From contig WNYE01000074.1 of assembly GCA_021396245.1 (NCBI GenBank), forward strand, positions 1-64,000: a stretch of DNA of 64,000 nt, in the 5' to 3' direction. How positions within the stretch are numbered: the first letter of the stretch is position 1; every line of letters begins with the position of its first letter. The stretch comes from Sporothrix humicola. Taxonomy: Eukaryota; Ascomycota; Sordariomycetes; Ophiostomatales; Ophiostomataceae. Positions 9,664 through 20,446 of this stretch are shown one piece after another. The translations under genes were made by a program, and so were the position numbers. The notes below the pieces were generated by a model that had not been told where the DNA came from, searched no databases, and worked only from the letters and a program-made list of their open reading frames with translations.

Positions 9664-12333
9664 ATGGCTGGTAACTCCGACCGCCGCACGCCGTCCGGTG
9701 GTGGGGGACTGCGCCCCAGCTTCTCTATTGACGCGGCGTCGTCTTCATCCCGTGGTGGCCTGGGGCCACCCCGAGCAGCCAGCCCGCAACCTTCACCACG
9801 CACGCGTCCTGCCGCACACTTTGCCAATGGCGGCAGTAACTACGACGACGACGTAGACGAGGATCTAGGGCTCCATCAAGCTGGGCCCAGCGACGCACCG
9901 ACTGAAACCACAGCCCTTCTGCAGGATGTGCTAAGCGACCGCCATTGCTCGCACTCCGGTTCCTGCAATCACGGCACTTTCTCGCCGCGGCCCGCCAGTC
10001 CAGCGCCCAGCGACGAGAGCTCCGACACTGACTTCGACTCTCCAGCAGAATCATCAAACACCTCCATTCCCATCATCGACGGGTTGATATCCACCATTAC
10101 CGGTAGCCGGAATAGCGGTACTTGGCGACGCAGCCTAGCTAGGAAAGTCCGAAGCAAGAAGATGAGCACGTCTAGCGTGTTGGCAGAGCGCCACGGCTTG
10201 ACCGATACGGGATCGATGTGAGATTTCACCCCCAGTTAACTCACAAACAAACACACACACACACACCTACTGACTTATGTCCTCTTTGCAGGTATCTTGC
10301 CTACTATATACCTTCTTTGGCTTGGATGAGTCAATACAAGCTGTCGTACCTGAAAGGTGACTTTGTCGCTGCCTTAACAATTGCCGGGATTTACCTCCCA
10401 ATGGCCCTATCTCTTGCCAGCAACCTATCCCATGTACCAGCTATCAGCGGGCTGTATGCTTTCGTTTTCAACCCTTTTATATATGCGCTGCTTGGAAGCT
10501 GTCCTCAGATGGTTGTCGGCCCTGAGGCAGCTGGTTCCCTACTGGTTGGAACCGTCATCCGTTCTAGCGTCGACTCGGGCCGTGGCGACGAGGATGACGA
10601 TGTGCTGCATGCCCAAATATGCGGCGTGGTCACTGGGATTGCCGGCGCAACCGTGCTGCTGGCAGGAATTGCGCGTCTTGGCTTCCTTGACAGCGTGCTC
10701 TCCCGTCCGTTTCTGCGTGGCTTCATCTCTGCCATCGGCTTCGTCATATTTGTTGATCAGCTGGTCCCCGAACTCGGCCTCTCTAAGCTGGCGTCAGAGA
10801 CGGCCAGTGTCGACCATGGAAGCACCGTCGACAAACTTCGATTTGTCTTTGGCAATCTCGACAAGATACACAAACTTACTGCTATCATTGCTCTTGTGAG
10901 CTTCTCAGTCATCATGGTTTTCAGGTACAGTCACCTATTCGTCATGCTCCATTTGCTCCTTTTGTCCTTATTTTGCTTCTAACCCGTACTAGAGAGATCA
11001 AGCGCCGCATGCAACCACGGTACCCGGGGGTTGCATATATCCCCGACCGTCTCTTTGTAGTCATCCTCTCTGCATACCTTGCCTGGCGACTAGATTGGGA
11101 TGGTCAGGGCGTGGAAATTCTCGGGGCCGTCAAAGCCGCCTCAGGCCATACTTTCACCTTCCGGTGGCCGTTCCAAGCGTCGCACATGAATCATATCCGG
11201 GATTCGATGAGCACATCGTTTCTCATTGCGCTTCTGGGCTTTTTCGAGTCTTCTGTGGCCGCAAAAAGCCTCGGTGGCCAAGAAACCTTCCCTGCCATCC
11301 AGCTGAGTCCCAACCGAGAGCTTGTTGCTCTGGGCGTGGCCAATTTTGTTGGCGGGTGCTTCATGTCCTTGCCCGCCTTTGGCGGCTATGGCCGAAGCAA
11401 AGTGAATAAACAGACAGGTGGCAAGACCCCCATGAGTTCCGTGTTTCTCAGTCTGATTACTCTTATTTCCATCCTCTTCCTGCTTCCATATTTTTACTTC
11501 CTTCCCGTAAGTGATTCCAATTGCTGTCTGCTTCGATGCTGTACCACAAGATTTTCTTTTCCCTTTAAAATATATGAAACTGACCACATTTTGTCCCCGG
11601 TCCTTAGAAACCCGTTCTTTGTTCAATGATCAGCGTGGTCGCCTGGTCCCTGATTGAAGAAGCCCCCTCGGACATTTCATTTTTCCTTCGTATCCATGCG
11701 TGGCCAGAAATCGGTCTCATGTTGATTATTGTGCTTGCCACCATCCTCTACTCACTTAATCTGGGAATTGCAATTGGCATCGGCCTATCTCTTTTGCAGG
11801 TGATCCGCCACGCGACTCGCCCACGCATTCAGATCCTTGGCCGTATTCCAGGAACTCAGCGGTTTGAAAACGCTGAAGACCACCCCGAACGACTAGAGTT
11901 TATCGAGGGCTGTCTCATTGTTAAAATCCCCGAGCCTCTCACATTCGCCAACACGGGGGAGTTGAAAACTCGCTTGCGACGGCTGGAGCTCTATGGCACC
12001 AATAAGGCGCACCCGGCCCTCCCCCGGTTGCGGAGAGAAGAGCACAACCGCAATGTCATATTCGACATCCACGGTGTTACAAGCATGGACGGTTCCGGAA
12101 CTCAGGTTTTGGAGGAGATCGTCAGCAGCTACCGCGACAGGGGCGTGCGCGTGTTTTTCAGTCGGGGTCCCGATAAACCACACCAAGTCTGGCAACAAAT
12201 GGAGCTTTCCGGTATTGTCGATCTCGTCGGCGGCGAGGATCACTATGTGGACGACGTTGAGGAGGCCCTTAAGATGACGGAGGTTGAAGAAGGAAGTGAG
12301 CTCGGTGTACGAACGTCTCCTCTGATGCGTTAA
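9664..12333 (+). CDS. SulP (SLC26) anion transporter with C-terminal STAS domain
   Basis: The model is exon 1 9664-10217, intron 10218-10291, exon 2 10292-10924, intron 10925-10992, exon 3 10993-11506, intron 11507-11607 and exon 4 11608-12333, giving 808 residues. All introns are GT-AG. Residues 1-185 are a Ser/Pro/Asp-rich cytosolic tail. A multi-span transport core follows, with the SulP patterns YYIPSLAWM, GDFVAALTIAGIYLPMALS, ISGLYAF and QMVVGPEAAGSLLVG. The STAS domain is about residues 650-790, with VIFDIHGVTSMDGSGTQVL. SulP proteins carry sulfate or other anions. The long acidic N-terminus and core resemble the YPR003C/YGR125W type rather than plasma-membrane Sul1/Sul2. The tail contains ETTALL (residues 81-86), an acidic dileucine motif of the sort that sorts proteins to the vacuole. 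I infer an endomembrane or vacuolar location. The substrate is not evident. Confidence 0.92.
10251..10266. repeat. (AC)8 dinucleotide tract inside SulP intron 1
   Basis: A perfect AC run lies in the first intron of the SulP gene, 25 bases before the acceptor. It is a small microsatellite. Confidence 0.85.
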
Positions 12334-12743
12334 TGGTCTTCTAGGATACTACTTTTTGGCCGTTTTGGTTTTCTGTTTGACCCTATCCTGATTTGGTCTT
12401 GATCTGGGTCTTTTGCTCGACGGCGGTTCCTGGGGCGAGCGTTGTTTGAATTTTTTATTTCGTTGCATCTCCCACTGGAGGTGGGTAAAAGTTTAATTTT
12501 GTTCTTTGTTCTTTTCATCCTTTTTTTATTGTGTCTATTTCATCCGCACATCAAGCTACATCATTGTATCACCCTTCGAAGTATGTACTTGCATTTATAC
12601 TTATCTAGGGGGCGAAAGCCAGTTACATCGAATCCTAAGAGCAATATCTATTGCTGGCATTCTTGTTTAACTAAAACGAATGCCGGTTATGCCCACCTGG
12701 GCTTGGGAAGTCCCAACTCACCACACCTCCTACCAGTCCCTTT
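12334..12743. other. Convergent 3' intergenic region
   Basis: 410 bases between the stop codons of the SulP gene (plus) and the NADase gene (minus). It is T-rich around 12,350-12,545, as expected for 3' untranslated sequence. No gene is seen. Confidence 0.6.
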
Positions 12744-13478
12744 TCAGCTTAGGGACGTCATGTTTGCCCGCTCAAGGAAACCACCATCTATGAGCGACAG
12801 GATCGTGTCGTTCAACATGTACTGCACGCCCTGGCCGGGCTGCTCAAACCAAGGTGCAATCGGGCCGGCGATCACCTCAACAGCCCTGATTACACGGTAC
12901 AGGTGGTAGTTGAATGGGTACCTGGAGGAGCTTGTCAGATGTTATTCTCATACTTGCACAGGAGCTCACCAACAGGGGGGCGTGTATACTGACACTGGGT
13001 TTCCAGTCGGCGTGTCAAGGTTGCTGGGCGGAAGCGCCCGCTGCATAAAAGGGGCAGCGGCCGGGCTGGCATAGGATCCATATTCGGACCCGAAACGGTC
13101 AATGAGCTGGCCAACAGGCAGAGTCATTGCCGCTGCAATCGGCTGGCCAGCCGTGTCTAGCTGGAAGCCGTCATATGGTGGGTATTTCCAGCTGCTTGCA
13201 GACGAGTCATAGTATGTAGCCAGAAACTGGCCGGGGCAGAGTCCACCAAAGCGCTGGTAAACCTCGACAAGGCTGTCGGACGGGGGGTGGCTGGGCAGAG
13301 TCACAGGGCCCAGGCGGGAGTCACCACAGACATACGTCGAGTTCAGAGTCGCATTCTTGGCAGTCCCGGCGCAGTACATTGGGTTGTTGGGCTGGCAGTC
13401 AGCGAAGGCGGCTCCTGCTGCGGCAAGAGCGTAGCCAACGACAATAAGCCCTCTCAGTGCATTTCTTGGTGGCGACAT
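12744..13478 (-). CDS. Secreted NAD+ glycohydrolase (fungal TNT-domain NADase)
   Basis: The model is exon 1 13478-12970, a 48-base intron 12969-12922 (GTGAGC...CAG, phase 2) and exon 2 12921-12744, giving 228 residues. Residues 1-26 are a signal peptide ending AAAGAAFA. The rest follows the fungal surface-NADase pattern: CGDSRLGPVTLP, RFGGLCPG, the DRFGSEYG block, RALPPSNLDTP, then after the splice YPFNYHLYRV and AGPIAPWFEQPGQGVQY. This is the TNT (tuberculosis necrotizing toxin) fold. Family members cleave NAD+ to nicotinamide and ADP-ribose; the fungal ones act at the conidial surface or in the medium. The Arg of RFGG and the Gln of the GVQY block match positions conserved in the family. 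Two N-glycosylation sites (NAT, NST) lie near the N-terminus. Without the intron the frame stops right after the donor, so the splice is needed for the conserved C-terminal blocks. No immunity partner gene is adjacent. Confidence 0.9.
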
Positions 13479-13617
13479 GTTGGTGGTGTGTGAGCTGAGC
13501 CGGATGTGGTGGACGTGAGCCGTGAAATGTGTAAGTCGGCAACGAGTCTCTTCTCTGCTCTTGCTGGGTGCGTTCCCTGCATGTCAATTATGGCACCGAG
13601 GGCGGCGGGCAGAGGCA

Positions 13618-13626
13618 TCTTATATA
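13618..13626 (-). promoter_or_regulatory. Possible TATA box of the NADase gene
   Basis: The minus strand reads TATATAAGA, about 140 bases upstream of the NADase start codon. Its sequence and spacing fit a TATA element, which in fungi is commoner in inducible or stage-specific genes. No other evidence supports it. Confidence 0.45.
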
Positions 13627-14861
13627 ATTTGGAAGGGAACAGATGAATGGACTGTGCTGATTTTGAAATGTGTGTGATCTGGACTGGCAAGACCATTTCG
13701 TTCTCTGCAAAGTTTCCTCGGGTGGAATGCTTTGTACGTGTGAGACTATCTCCATCTCGTAATATGTACCTATCTGGCCAACGGCCGTCGATCATTGGAA
13801 GCACTGTTTGGTGACGCCGCAGGACTGTGTGTAGACGTACGGGCCATCGGATATGACAGCGGTTTCCTTGCATCGTGTCACTGCAGCTCGGCAGTGGCCG
13901 TAAAGTAATCGACGGGACTTGATGCAGTGTGATGTTTCGATGCGATAAAGTGACACCTTTCATCTGACGATTCGGTGAAATGCAGCGGTACACGGGAGAT
14001 CTACGATGTTGTTGAGACTGTGTATAGAAATTATGGCGTAATACTCTCAACATTGGGTATTGTCTTACCTGGGGAGAATCGGTGGAAATTGTACGCCATG
14101 TAGGGGTGGTACGTGGAGTACGTGTTTTTGGAGGCGCTTTGGCTTTTTTTGGAATGCAGACGGTCAACGCTTCCTCCTTTCTGGGCTTTTTCTTCCTTTG
14201 CCATTGCTGTTGTCGTTTCCTGGCTTTGTCTCTTCCTCTACTGAAGCGGGAAGGGGAAAGGGGAATATGATAAAGAAAGTGAACAAAAACAAAGCTGCAA
14301 TCAAAACAAACACTCTATCCCCCCATTCCCGGTTTGTTCTCGAATTTTCGGTTTTCTTTCTTTCGACTGTCGCCTTCCTTGATGTCACAGCTCGACCTTT
14401 TCTCTCTCTCCCCCCCTCCCCTCTCGCATGCTGCTCCATCCGAGCGCAGCTGAGTTCAGCACCTGCAGTACACACATCAAGCAAAAACTCGGAAAATCTC
14501 AATACACAAAATGGAGATCCCAACAATCACATATTTTTACACACGTCCTGCTTCGTCTACGCCCCCACAGCGCCCGCAGTCGCGTCTTACTCGTTCAACA
14601 GGGTCCCCTCAATAACGGCCACCACTGCTCGATCGGATTGATACGACCTAGAGTTATTCGATGGCTTATCGAGTGTCAATTGCAAAGACTCCATGCTGCT
14701 TAAAAACATAACGGTGAAATATATGGAATCTATGAGGACACAGTGACCATTGCAAGAAAAACGATCGCTGCGCCCCGTAATCTCTTTGTTTGCCTTTACA
14801 GTAGTATTACATTTATTTGTTTTGCTTGTCTTATTTTTGATATCTGTTCTTTTCTTTGGCC

Positions 14862-14879
14862 GGGGGGGGGGGGGGGGGG
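14862..14879. repeat. 18-base poly-G run
   Basis: Eighteen consecutive G on the plus strand, in otherwise AT-rich intergenic DNA. The length may be unreliable. Confidence 0.9.
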
Positions 14880-15542
14880 TTCGAATATTGATATATCTGG
14901 ATTTAGGATGAATAATCTGTCTCCAATGCAAATAAAAATGTTTACTAGCAGTCTTTCTTTTATTCTTTCCTTCCTTTTCTTGTTGTTTTTTATTTTTGTC
15001 GAAAAAAAAACCATAGAAAAGAAAAGAAGAAAAACCCCCTCCCCAAGTATATTGTAACTCTACAGATTATATTTTCAGACTACGCCTATGTAGCTTATCC
15101 ATTCCTCCGTCGAGACCATTTGCAAAGGCAATTGAAGGCCCCCCTGATCGTAGCCGCGGAGAAAGATGCTACTTTTGCCTGGAACCAGAGCTGGACAAAT
15201 ACAGTACACATGATGCACATATTTATGACAGACGCCGATCCCAAAGCCCGAATGGGCTTTCCGTGCATCTCTTTACTTGTTATGTCAATTTATATTGCTT
15301 TTTGTATCCCTTCAATGTTTTGTTTGAAAAAAGAAATTGTTATTTATAAAGCAGCTATCTCGTGAAGTCTTCGCGGAAAGCACACCACAAACGCACACCT
15401 TATTCCATCCGACCAGCAAGGTCCAAACCGTCCAACCGCACAGCTACTCACGGCCGCCCCTATCTCGCCCTTTTCACCACCCCGCGCTCATGATATCAAC
15501 TGTGAAAACGCCCATGGAGAATGTTTCTTGCTGGCGAGCCCT

Positions 15543-16417
15543 TCAGACCCGCCCATCGAAACCTCCCTGCCCCCCCTCACCAGCCCGGTGGATGTACTCA
15601 TCAAAAGTTAGGCTGGGTTCGAACGCACCGGTGTAAAAAGAGTTTTGGTGCTTCGGAGGCTCCTCAGCGGTGCAAGCTACACTTACTCCGATATGATTCC
15701 CCGGCGCACCGAGCGAGTGTTCCGAGGCCACATCCCACTTGACCTGAAATATCGTCTCCCCGCAGGTTTCACCCTCATCCTTAATTTTCATATAGGGCGG
15801 ATCCGCTGCTTCTGGAAGTGCGTCCACTGTGGCAGTGACACCATGCTCCCCACAAACAACTTGACCGGCCACATACTCGTTTTTCACCACGTCATCGGAC
15901 AGATGCTTTGTGTCTTCACTGGTACCAAGGGCTGCCTCCTCGACCAGCGAGAGCTTTCTCTTCTTTGGCCGCCCTCTGCGCTTGGCACCTGGAGCGGCAG
16001 CGGTCTTTGGGCCAGCCGGGGCCACCGGAGCCTTTACATCGGCAATAGTGTTGCCGGCGTCGCCAACTGTCTCGCAGCTATCCACAAATGCCTTAAGCTT
16101 TTTCTGAAGCAGGCGGAAACTGACGCGTGCCGAGTTGACGCTGGCGTAGCCAGAAAGAGCTGTGAATTTGTTGTAATCGATCTGAATATTGAAACGCGAC
16201 ACACAAATTAGCACGCAAAACCACGGAAAGAGATGAGTAACTGCAGTGCTACTCAACGGAGAGTAGCCTTTTGATGTTCGATCTCATCATATATTGAGGT
16301 ACGTCTCACCGTTTGGTCACCACTCTTTAGGCTGGAGAAGGCAGCCGCCACCACCAAAAGCTCCCGCTCGCTGAGACCGGCCTTTGCGATCAACGAGGGA
16401 GAGGTTTTGGAGGCCAT
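15543..16417 (-). CDS. Myb-like domain protein with AT-hook, paralogue 1 of 3
   Basis: The model is exon 1 16417-16310, intron 16309-16182 (GTGAGA...CAG, phase 0) and exon 2 16181-15543, giving 248 residues. Residues about 10-70 form a small helical domain (LSERELLVVAAAFSSL, then IDYNKFTALSGYASVNSARV and LLQKKLKAF). It matches the pattern of the fungal Myb-like DNA-binding domain found in many Pezizomycotina nuclear proteins. The tail contains GAKRRGRPKKRKLS, an AT-hook core (RGRP) that can also act as a nuclear localisation signal. The C-terminal 100 residues are acidic and match nothing known to me. The two neighbouring genes share the domain and the intron position, so the three arose by tandem duplication. 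A nuclear DNA- or chromatin-binding role is inference. Confidence 0.75.
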
Positions 16418-17381
16418 GATGAAGTGTATATCGAACTGTACGTCGAAGTGAAAGTGATGGGTCTCCGAGAAGGCTGCGTTTTGTGTATTGTCTTCAGGGT
16501 GAAGCTGATTGATGTCGATATGAAGTGTAGATTGTGAGGTTGAGCCTGTTTGTTGGAAAATACGTGGTGAAAGTGGCAGGGTTGTTGAACTGGTGCCAAT
16601 TATGAGAAAGAGAAAGAGGGAAGAGGGTTTTGGAAGCGAGAGGCGTGACAGGTGAGGGTGTGAACGTGTTGGTTGCGGGTGTGGAGAGTTGGTGAATTAC
16701 AAGACGGTGACTTGTGAAAGCGGCAGAGTGAATTTGTATACACCCGCATGCACGCGGTGCTTGTACGAAGAGTGAGAAAGAGAAGAAGCAAGTCTGCCTA
16801 GAAGTGAGTTGGCTCCGAGTCTTTAATGACGCCAGGGGCATATGGTTGTGAAGCTCGACCTGCAAGTTAGGGACGGAATATGAGCCAGATTTCACAGAAA
16901 AACAAGGAAGAAGAGTGAGAACGACAATCGGGAAGAAACATCAAAGATAGATGGGCAAAATACTGGCTGTATGCAGGACGAACACGAGAGAGCGAGGACG
17001 GATTGTTAGTCGGGCTCTCAAAATTCGAGAGTTGTAGTGACTACAACATATGTGGGCAAACTGCATCCCCAGGTCATGAAAGGAGAATGGGAACCGGTGA
17101 TGTGGATGGTTAGGTTTTACGAGGGGGGAGGATTAGGAGCTGGAAACATAATTTAGATGGGCCATTGAAGTATTTTGTTAGCATCATTTGATTGATTATG
17201 GATAAAATGGTCGTATCACTTCAGCTCTTCATGTTGACGAGTAAAAACATTGAACATAAAACCACCCCAGCACCCTTGCTGAGAGATATCAACATGGAGT
17301 GACAGAAAGGCTGGAAGGCAGAGAACGCGATCGCTCACTAATACAAATTCTCGCGGTCACAAATCTCCCCTTCTTCGTGGC
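16418..17381. other. Intergenic region between Myb-like paralogues 1 and 2
   Basis: 0.96 kb that should contain the promoter of paralogue 1. On the minus strand it is rich in C, A and T with CT-rich stretches (16,420-16,900), typical of a fungal leader. No separate gene is seen. Confidence 0.55.
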
Positions 17382-17923
17382 CTAGGCATCCACAACATCA
17401 TCTCCAGACGACACCGAAGCCTGGGTGGCCTCATTGGCATCCTTTTCAAGTGTGCTCTCCTTGATCACGGCATTGTTGGCAGACTTGCTCTTCTTTGTTG
17501 CCTGCCCGGATTTCCCAGCGGAAGTATTAGACTTGCGCTTCGTGCCGCCACTGGGAGATTTCTTGGGCGTAGTCTTTGCACTATCGCCAGACATGCCATC
17601 CTCGCATTCGTCCTTGGGGCTACCGCTCTTGCCATGGACAGCTCCGAAGACCTGTGTACGAACACGCTTCTTCACTTCTCCGAAACGCTTGCGGGCGTTG
17701 ACAACGGTGGAATATCCGGCGAGGATGGCAAACTTCTCCATGTCTAGCTACAGGGTGCGTTAGACAAAGAGGCACAGTGCAGAATGCATGTATGATGGCG
17801 AGGTCAGCTTACGTTGTCTCCGGCAGGGCACGAGAGCCAAGCAGCAGCAATGTTCTTCAGGTCCTTTTCGGAAAGGCCAGCCTCAGAGAGTGGCTTGATA
17901 GCCTCGGTCGACGTAGATGACAT
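17382..17923 (-). CDS. Myb-like domain protein, paralogue 2 of 3
   Basis: The model is exon 1 17923-17813, intron 17812-17748 (GTAAGC...TAG, phase 0) and exon 2 17747-17382, giving 158 residues. The N-terminal domain reads LSEKDLKNIAAAWLSCPAGDN, then after the splice LDMEKFAILAGYSTVVNARK and FGEVKKRV. This aligns block for block with paralogue 1, with the intron immediately before the L/I-D-x-x-K element. The tail is Ser/Lys-rich, with likely nuclear localisation clusters (TPKKSP, GTKRKS, TKKSK), and ends in acidic residues. It is probably a small nuclear DNA-binding protein; the target is unknown. Confidence 0.75.
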
Positions 17924-18555
17924 TTTGGGGTGACGCGAGAGACTGATATTGGAAATAAATGAACAGATAAATGTAGATGGATGACTTAGTTGATTGAGTA
18001 GATGATTGCCGTCGTCTTTGTATGCGAAGGTGTAATGCCTCTGGATCGAAGAGACAAAAAAAAAGGTATAGAGAGATAAAGGAGGAGGTTGAAAGATGGG
18101 ACTGGGAGAGAAGAGAAGAGAAGAGGAGAGCATTAATAAAGCAAAAGATGACCCAGGGGAGAAGGAAGGGACAGTGCTGGTGGAGACGACCTGCTTACCG
18201 GGAGGAGACTAAGAGAGCGACAGCAAACTTACCAAAGCTTGATTTACATATTTTGATATCTTCAGTGCCTCTTCACTCTCTCCTCACTTCCCCATTACCT
18301 TTTATTCGCGTCTTATCCTAGACAAGATGGCTAGCCTGAGATTTTACGAAGGCACATACTACTACCGTTCATTTCATAACGAGAAATTCAATCGTATTAC
18401 TTCTAATTTTAATCCATCGCAGTTCCTCATCCGGCTCTGTCTTCGTATCGTGAAAAGCAAAAGTCGTCGCAACATGAAAGTTATATAATGGCGCTCTCTT
18501 CTACAAAAGGGCGCCTTCTTCTGCTCTGGCCAACTCTCACCCAAATCCGCATTTG
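17924..18555. other. Intergenic region between Myb-like paralogues 2 and 3
   Basis: 0.63 kb. The part next to paralogue 2 is purine-rich on the plus strand (18,060-18,210), which is a pyrimidine-rich leader on the gene's own strand. No gene is seen. Confidence 0.55.
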
Positions 18556-19089
18556 TTAAACACTCCCATCTTGCTCTTCCTTGATAGGCGTTTCTTCCTC
18601 CACTGCCTCTGCCGACTCGATCTTTGTGCGTTTGGTCGCCATGCCCGACTGGGTCACTAAGGGATCGTGCGCTGCTGCTCTCTTGCGAGTTGTCCCTGTC
18701 TTAGCCCTAGGAGATGGCACTGCTGCATTTCCATTGCCACCTGAGGCCACATGGTATGCCTTGACTTTCTTTTTAACATTGCAAAAAGTCGTGTTCGCGC
18801 TATGGGCGTTTTTGAGCTTGAGAATTGTGGCTAGTTTCCCGTAGTCCAGCTGTTGACAAGATATGTATATAAATTAGTTTCTACCAACAGCCCGTCCGGA
18901 AGACAGCTGACAAAAAAATGCAAGGCAAATCAAAGGTGTGCGTACCTGTGGCTCGGCGCCTTTGATGGATAGCCATGCAGCCATCAGAACCTCCTGGTCG
19001 CGTGGAGTGAGGACCGGCTTGTCGGTACTCTGATTGTTGGAGATTTTGCAGGAGGCCTTGTCACCGTCGTCTGACTTGACAGAAGACAT
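18556..19089 (-). CDS. Myb-like domain protein, paralogue 3 of 3
   Basis: The model is exon 1 19089-18946, intron 18945-18850 (GTACGC...CAG, phase 0) and exon 2 18849-18556, giving 145 residues. A 25-residue polar leader precedes LTPRDQEVLMAAWLSIKG. After the splice come LDYGKLATILKLKNAHSAN and FCNVKKKVKAY, the same domain and intron site as the two genes downstream. The tail has basic clusters (TTRKRAAAH, ATKRTKIES) and ends in acidic sequence with IKEE, a motif compatible with sumoylation. It is the most divergent of the three and lacks an AT-hook. Function is unknown beyond probable nuclear DNA binding. Confidence 0.72.
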
Positions 19090-20446
19090 TGTGATTGAAA
19101 ATAAGGGACAGAGCCGAAAAAAGAGAACTGATTTGCAGGGGATGCAGTCGGTTATGGAGGAGTTGTATGGTGAGAGAGTGAAGTCACGAGATCTGGAGGG
19201 ACCTGCCTGCTATGAACGGTGGTTGGAAGACGGTGAAGACAGATACAGGTGCGAAAGGTCTTTGACAAGAGACTAGGTATGATTATAGAGTTGGGTGTTG
19301 ATACTGTGAATGATGCAGAGGTGAAAGGGAGACGAGCAATAAAACAGGCGAGCGGTTGCTTCTTCGATTGTTGGTAACGGTAAGAAGCCAAGCTTTTGGC
19401 CCACTACTGATATTCAGGTGAAAAGACAGTCAAGCCTCAATGGCGTGACGAAAAGGGAGTTGCGCAAGAGAAGAAGGGTCAGAAAAGACTTCTTTTTAAG
19501 GTGCTGACAGCTGTTGGCATGTACAGCAAGTGCTTCGACTTTGAGAGCGAGAGCGTGGATGGTGCATGAGGCTGGGGCCTGTGAATGAGGACCGCACGTA
19601 GCTAATAGGCAATAGAAGGTAAGTCCGCAGTCAAGGAAGCGGCTACTGCATGGTTACGGACTGTCTTTGGCCAGGCCATCGCTGTTCCCTCTTGTTTAGG
19701 AAATTTTGGTCGATTGATGACGACCATGTTGCTGAGTGAAGGAAAGTAGTCTTGACAACAACAGCAAGACGCACGTGAATACTCACGTGATACACCATAT
19801 GGCAGTCGCACGTGCCAGGAACCAGTGCTACCCAGCTACGGAGAGTGAACACGAAAATTTGTGTGGATGGGGAAGCTCCACGCTAAATGGGCGATGTGTG
19901 TGGTGGACGCTTGAAGGAAAAAAAATCGAAGCAGCGCACCCCGAAGCTCCCTCCTTCTCTCCAACCTCCAAACAACATCATTTTCTTCCTCGTTTCAAGC
20001 TACAGCCATCAACACTTTTGTCATCTTCAATAGCATTGCCCCAGGCATAATCGAATAATATCTTGATTCTAGTCTTACAGCAAGCTTAGCAGCAACAACG
20101 ATCCAAATCTTTTCCATCTACGCACTTTTCGCCACCCATCCGCCCTTCCTACTTTGCGTCACCAAATCTCCTCGATTTTCCTTCAAAGTGATCGCGTGTC
20201 AAATTGCAACCTGACCGCATCACCTGTACCTCGCCAAGCATCATCAGATTCACAACAAAGAGAACCGGACGCATAGGATACTGCGCGCCCGATTGAGCTC
20301 GATACGCTTCACGCATTTTTACTTGAATCGAGATCCTGGAGCCGCAGCAAGCTTGCTTCTAGCAAGGTCAGCCTTTTCAGCTTCAAATCTCGACATCCGA
20401 CCCGATTTGATTGGCGCCAACACGTGTCTACGATCAAATATTTGAA
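19090..20446. other. Divergent promoter/leader region
   Basis: 1.36 kb between Myb-like paralogue 3 (minus) and the GYF gene (plus). From about 19,930 to 20,430 the plus strand is pyrimidine-rich and looks like the 5' leader of the GYF transcript. No protein gene is visible. Confidence 0.55.

Larger units (their letters stand above)
13479..15542. other. 2 kb intergenic region upstream of the NADase gene
   Basis: The region is bounded by the NADase start (minus) and the 3' end of the first Myb-like gene (minus). It contains an 18-base G run, T-rich stretches (14,940-15,000) and a degenerate GTAC-type site near 14,104-14,122. No frame resembles a known protein and no tRNA was found. It probably holds NADase regulatory sequence and the Myb-like gene's 3' UTR. 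Confidence 0.55.

Noticed and set aside
12966..13478. NADase frame appearing truncated after 170 codons
   Set aside because: The apparent stop overlaps a GTGAGC donor; splicing a 48-base intron restores the conserved C-terminal blocks, so the gene is intact.
14878..14888. GGTTCGAATA, resembling a tRNA B box
   Set aside because: It follows an 18-base G run and there is no A box, anticodon arm or acceptor stem upstream.
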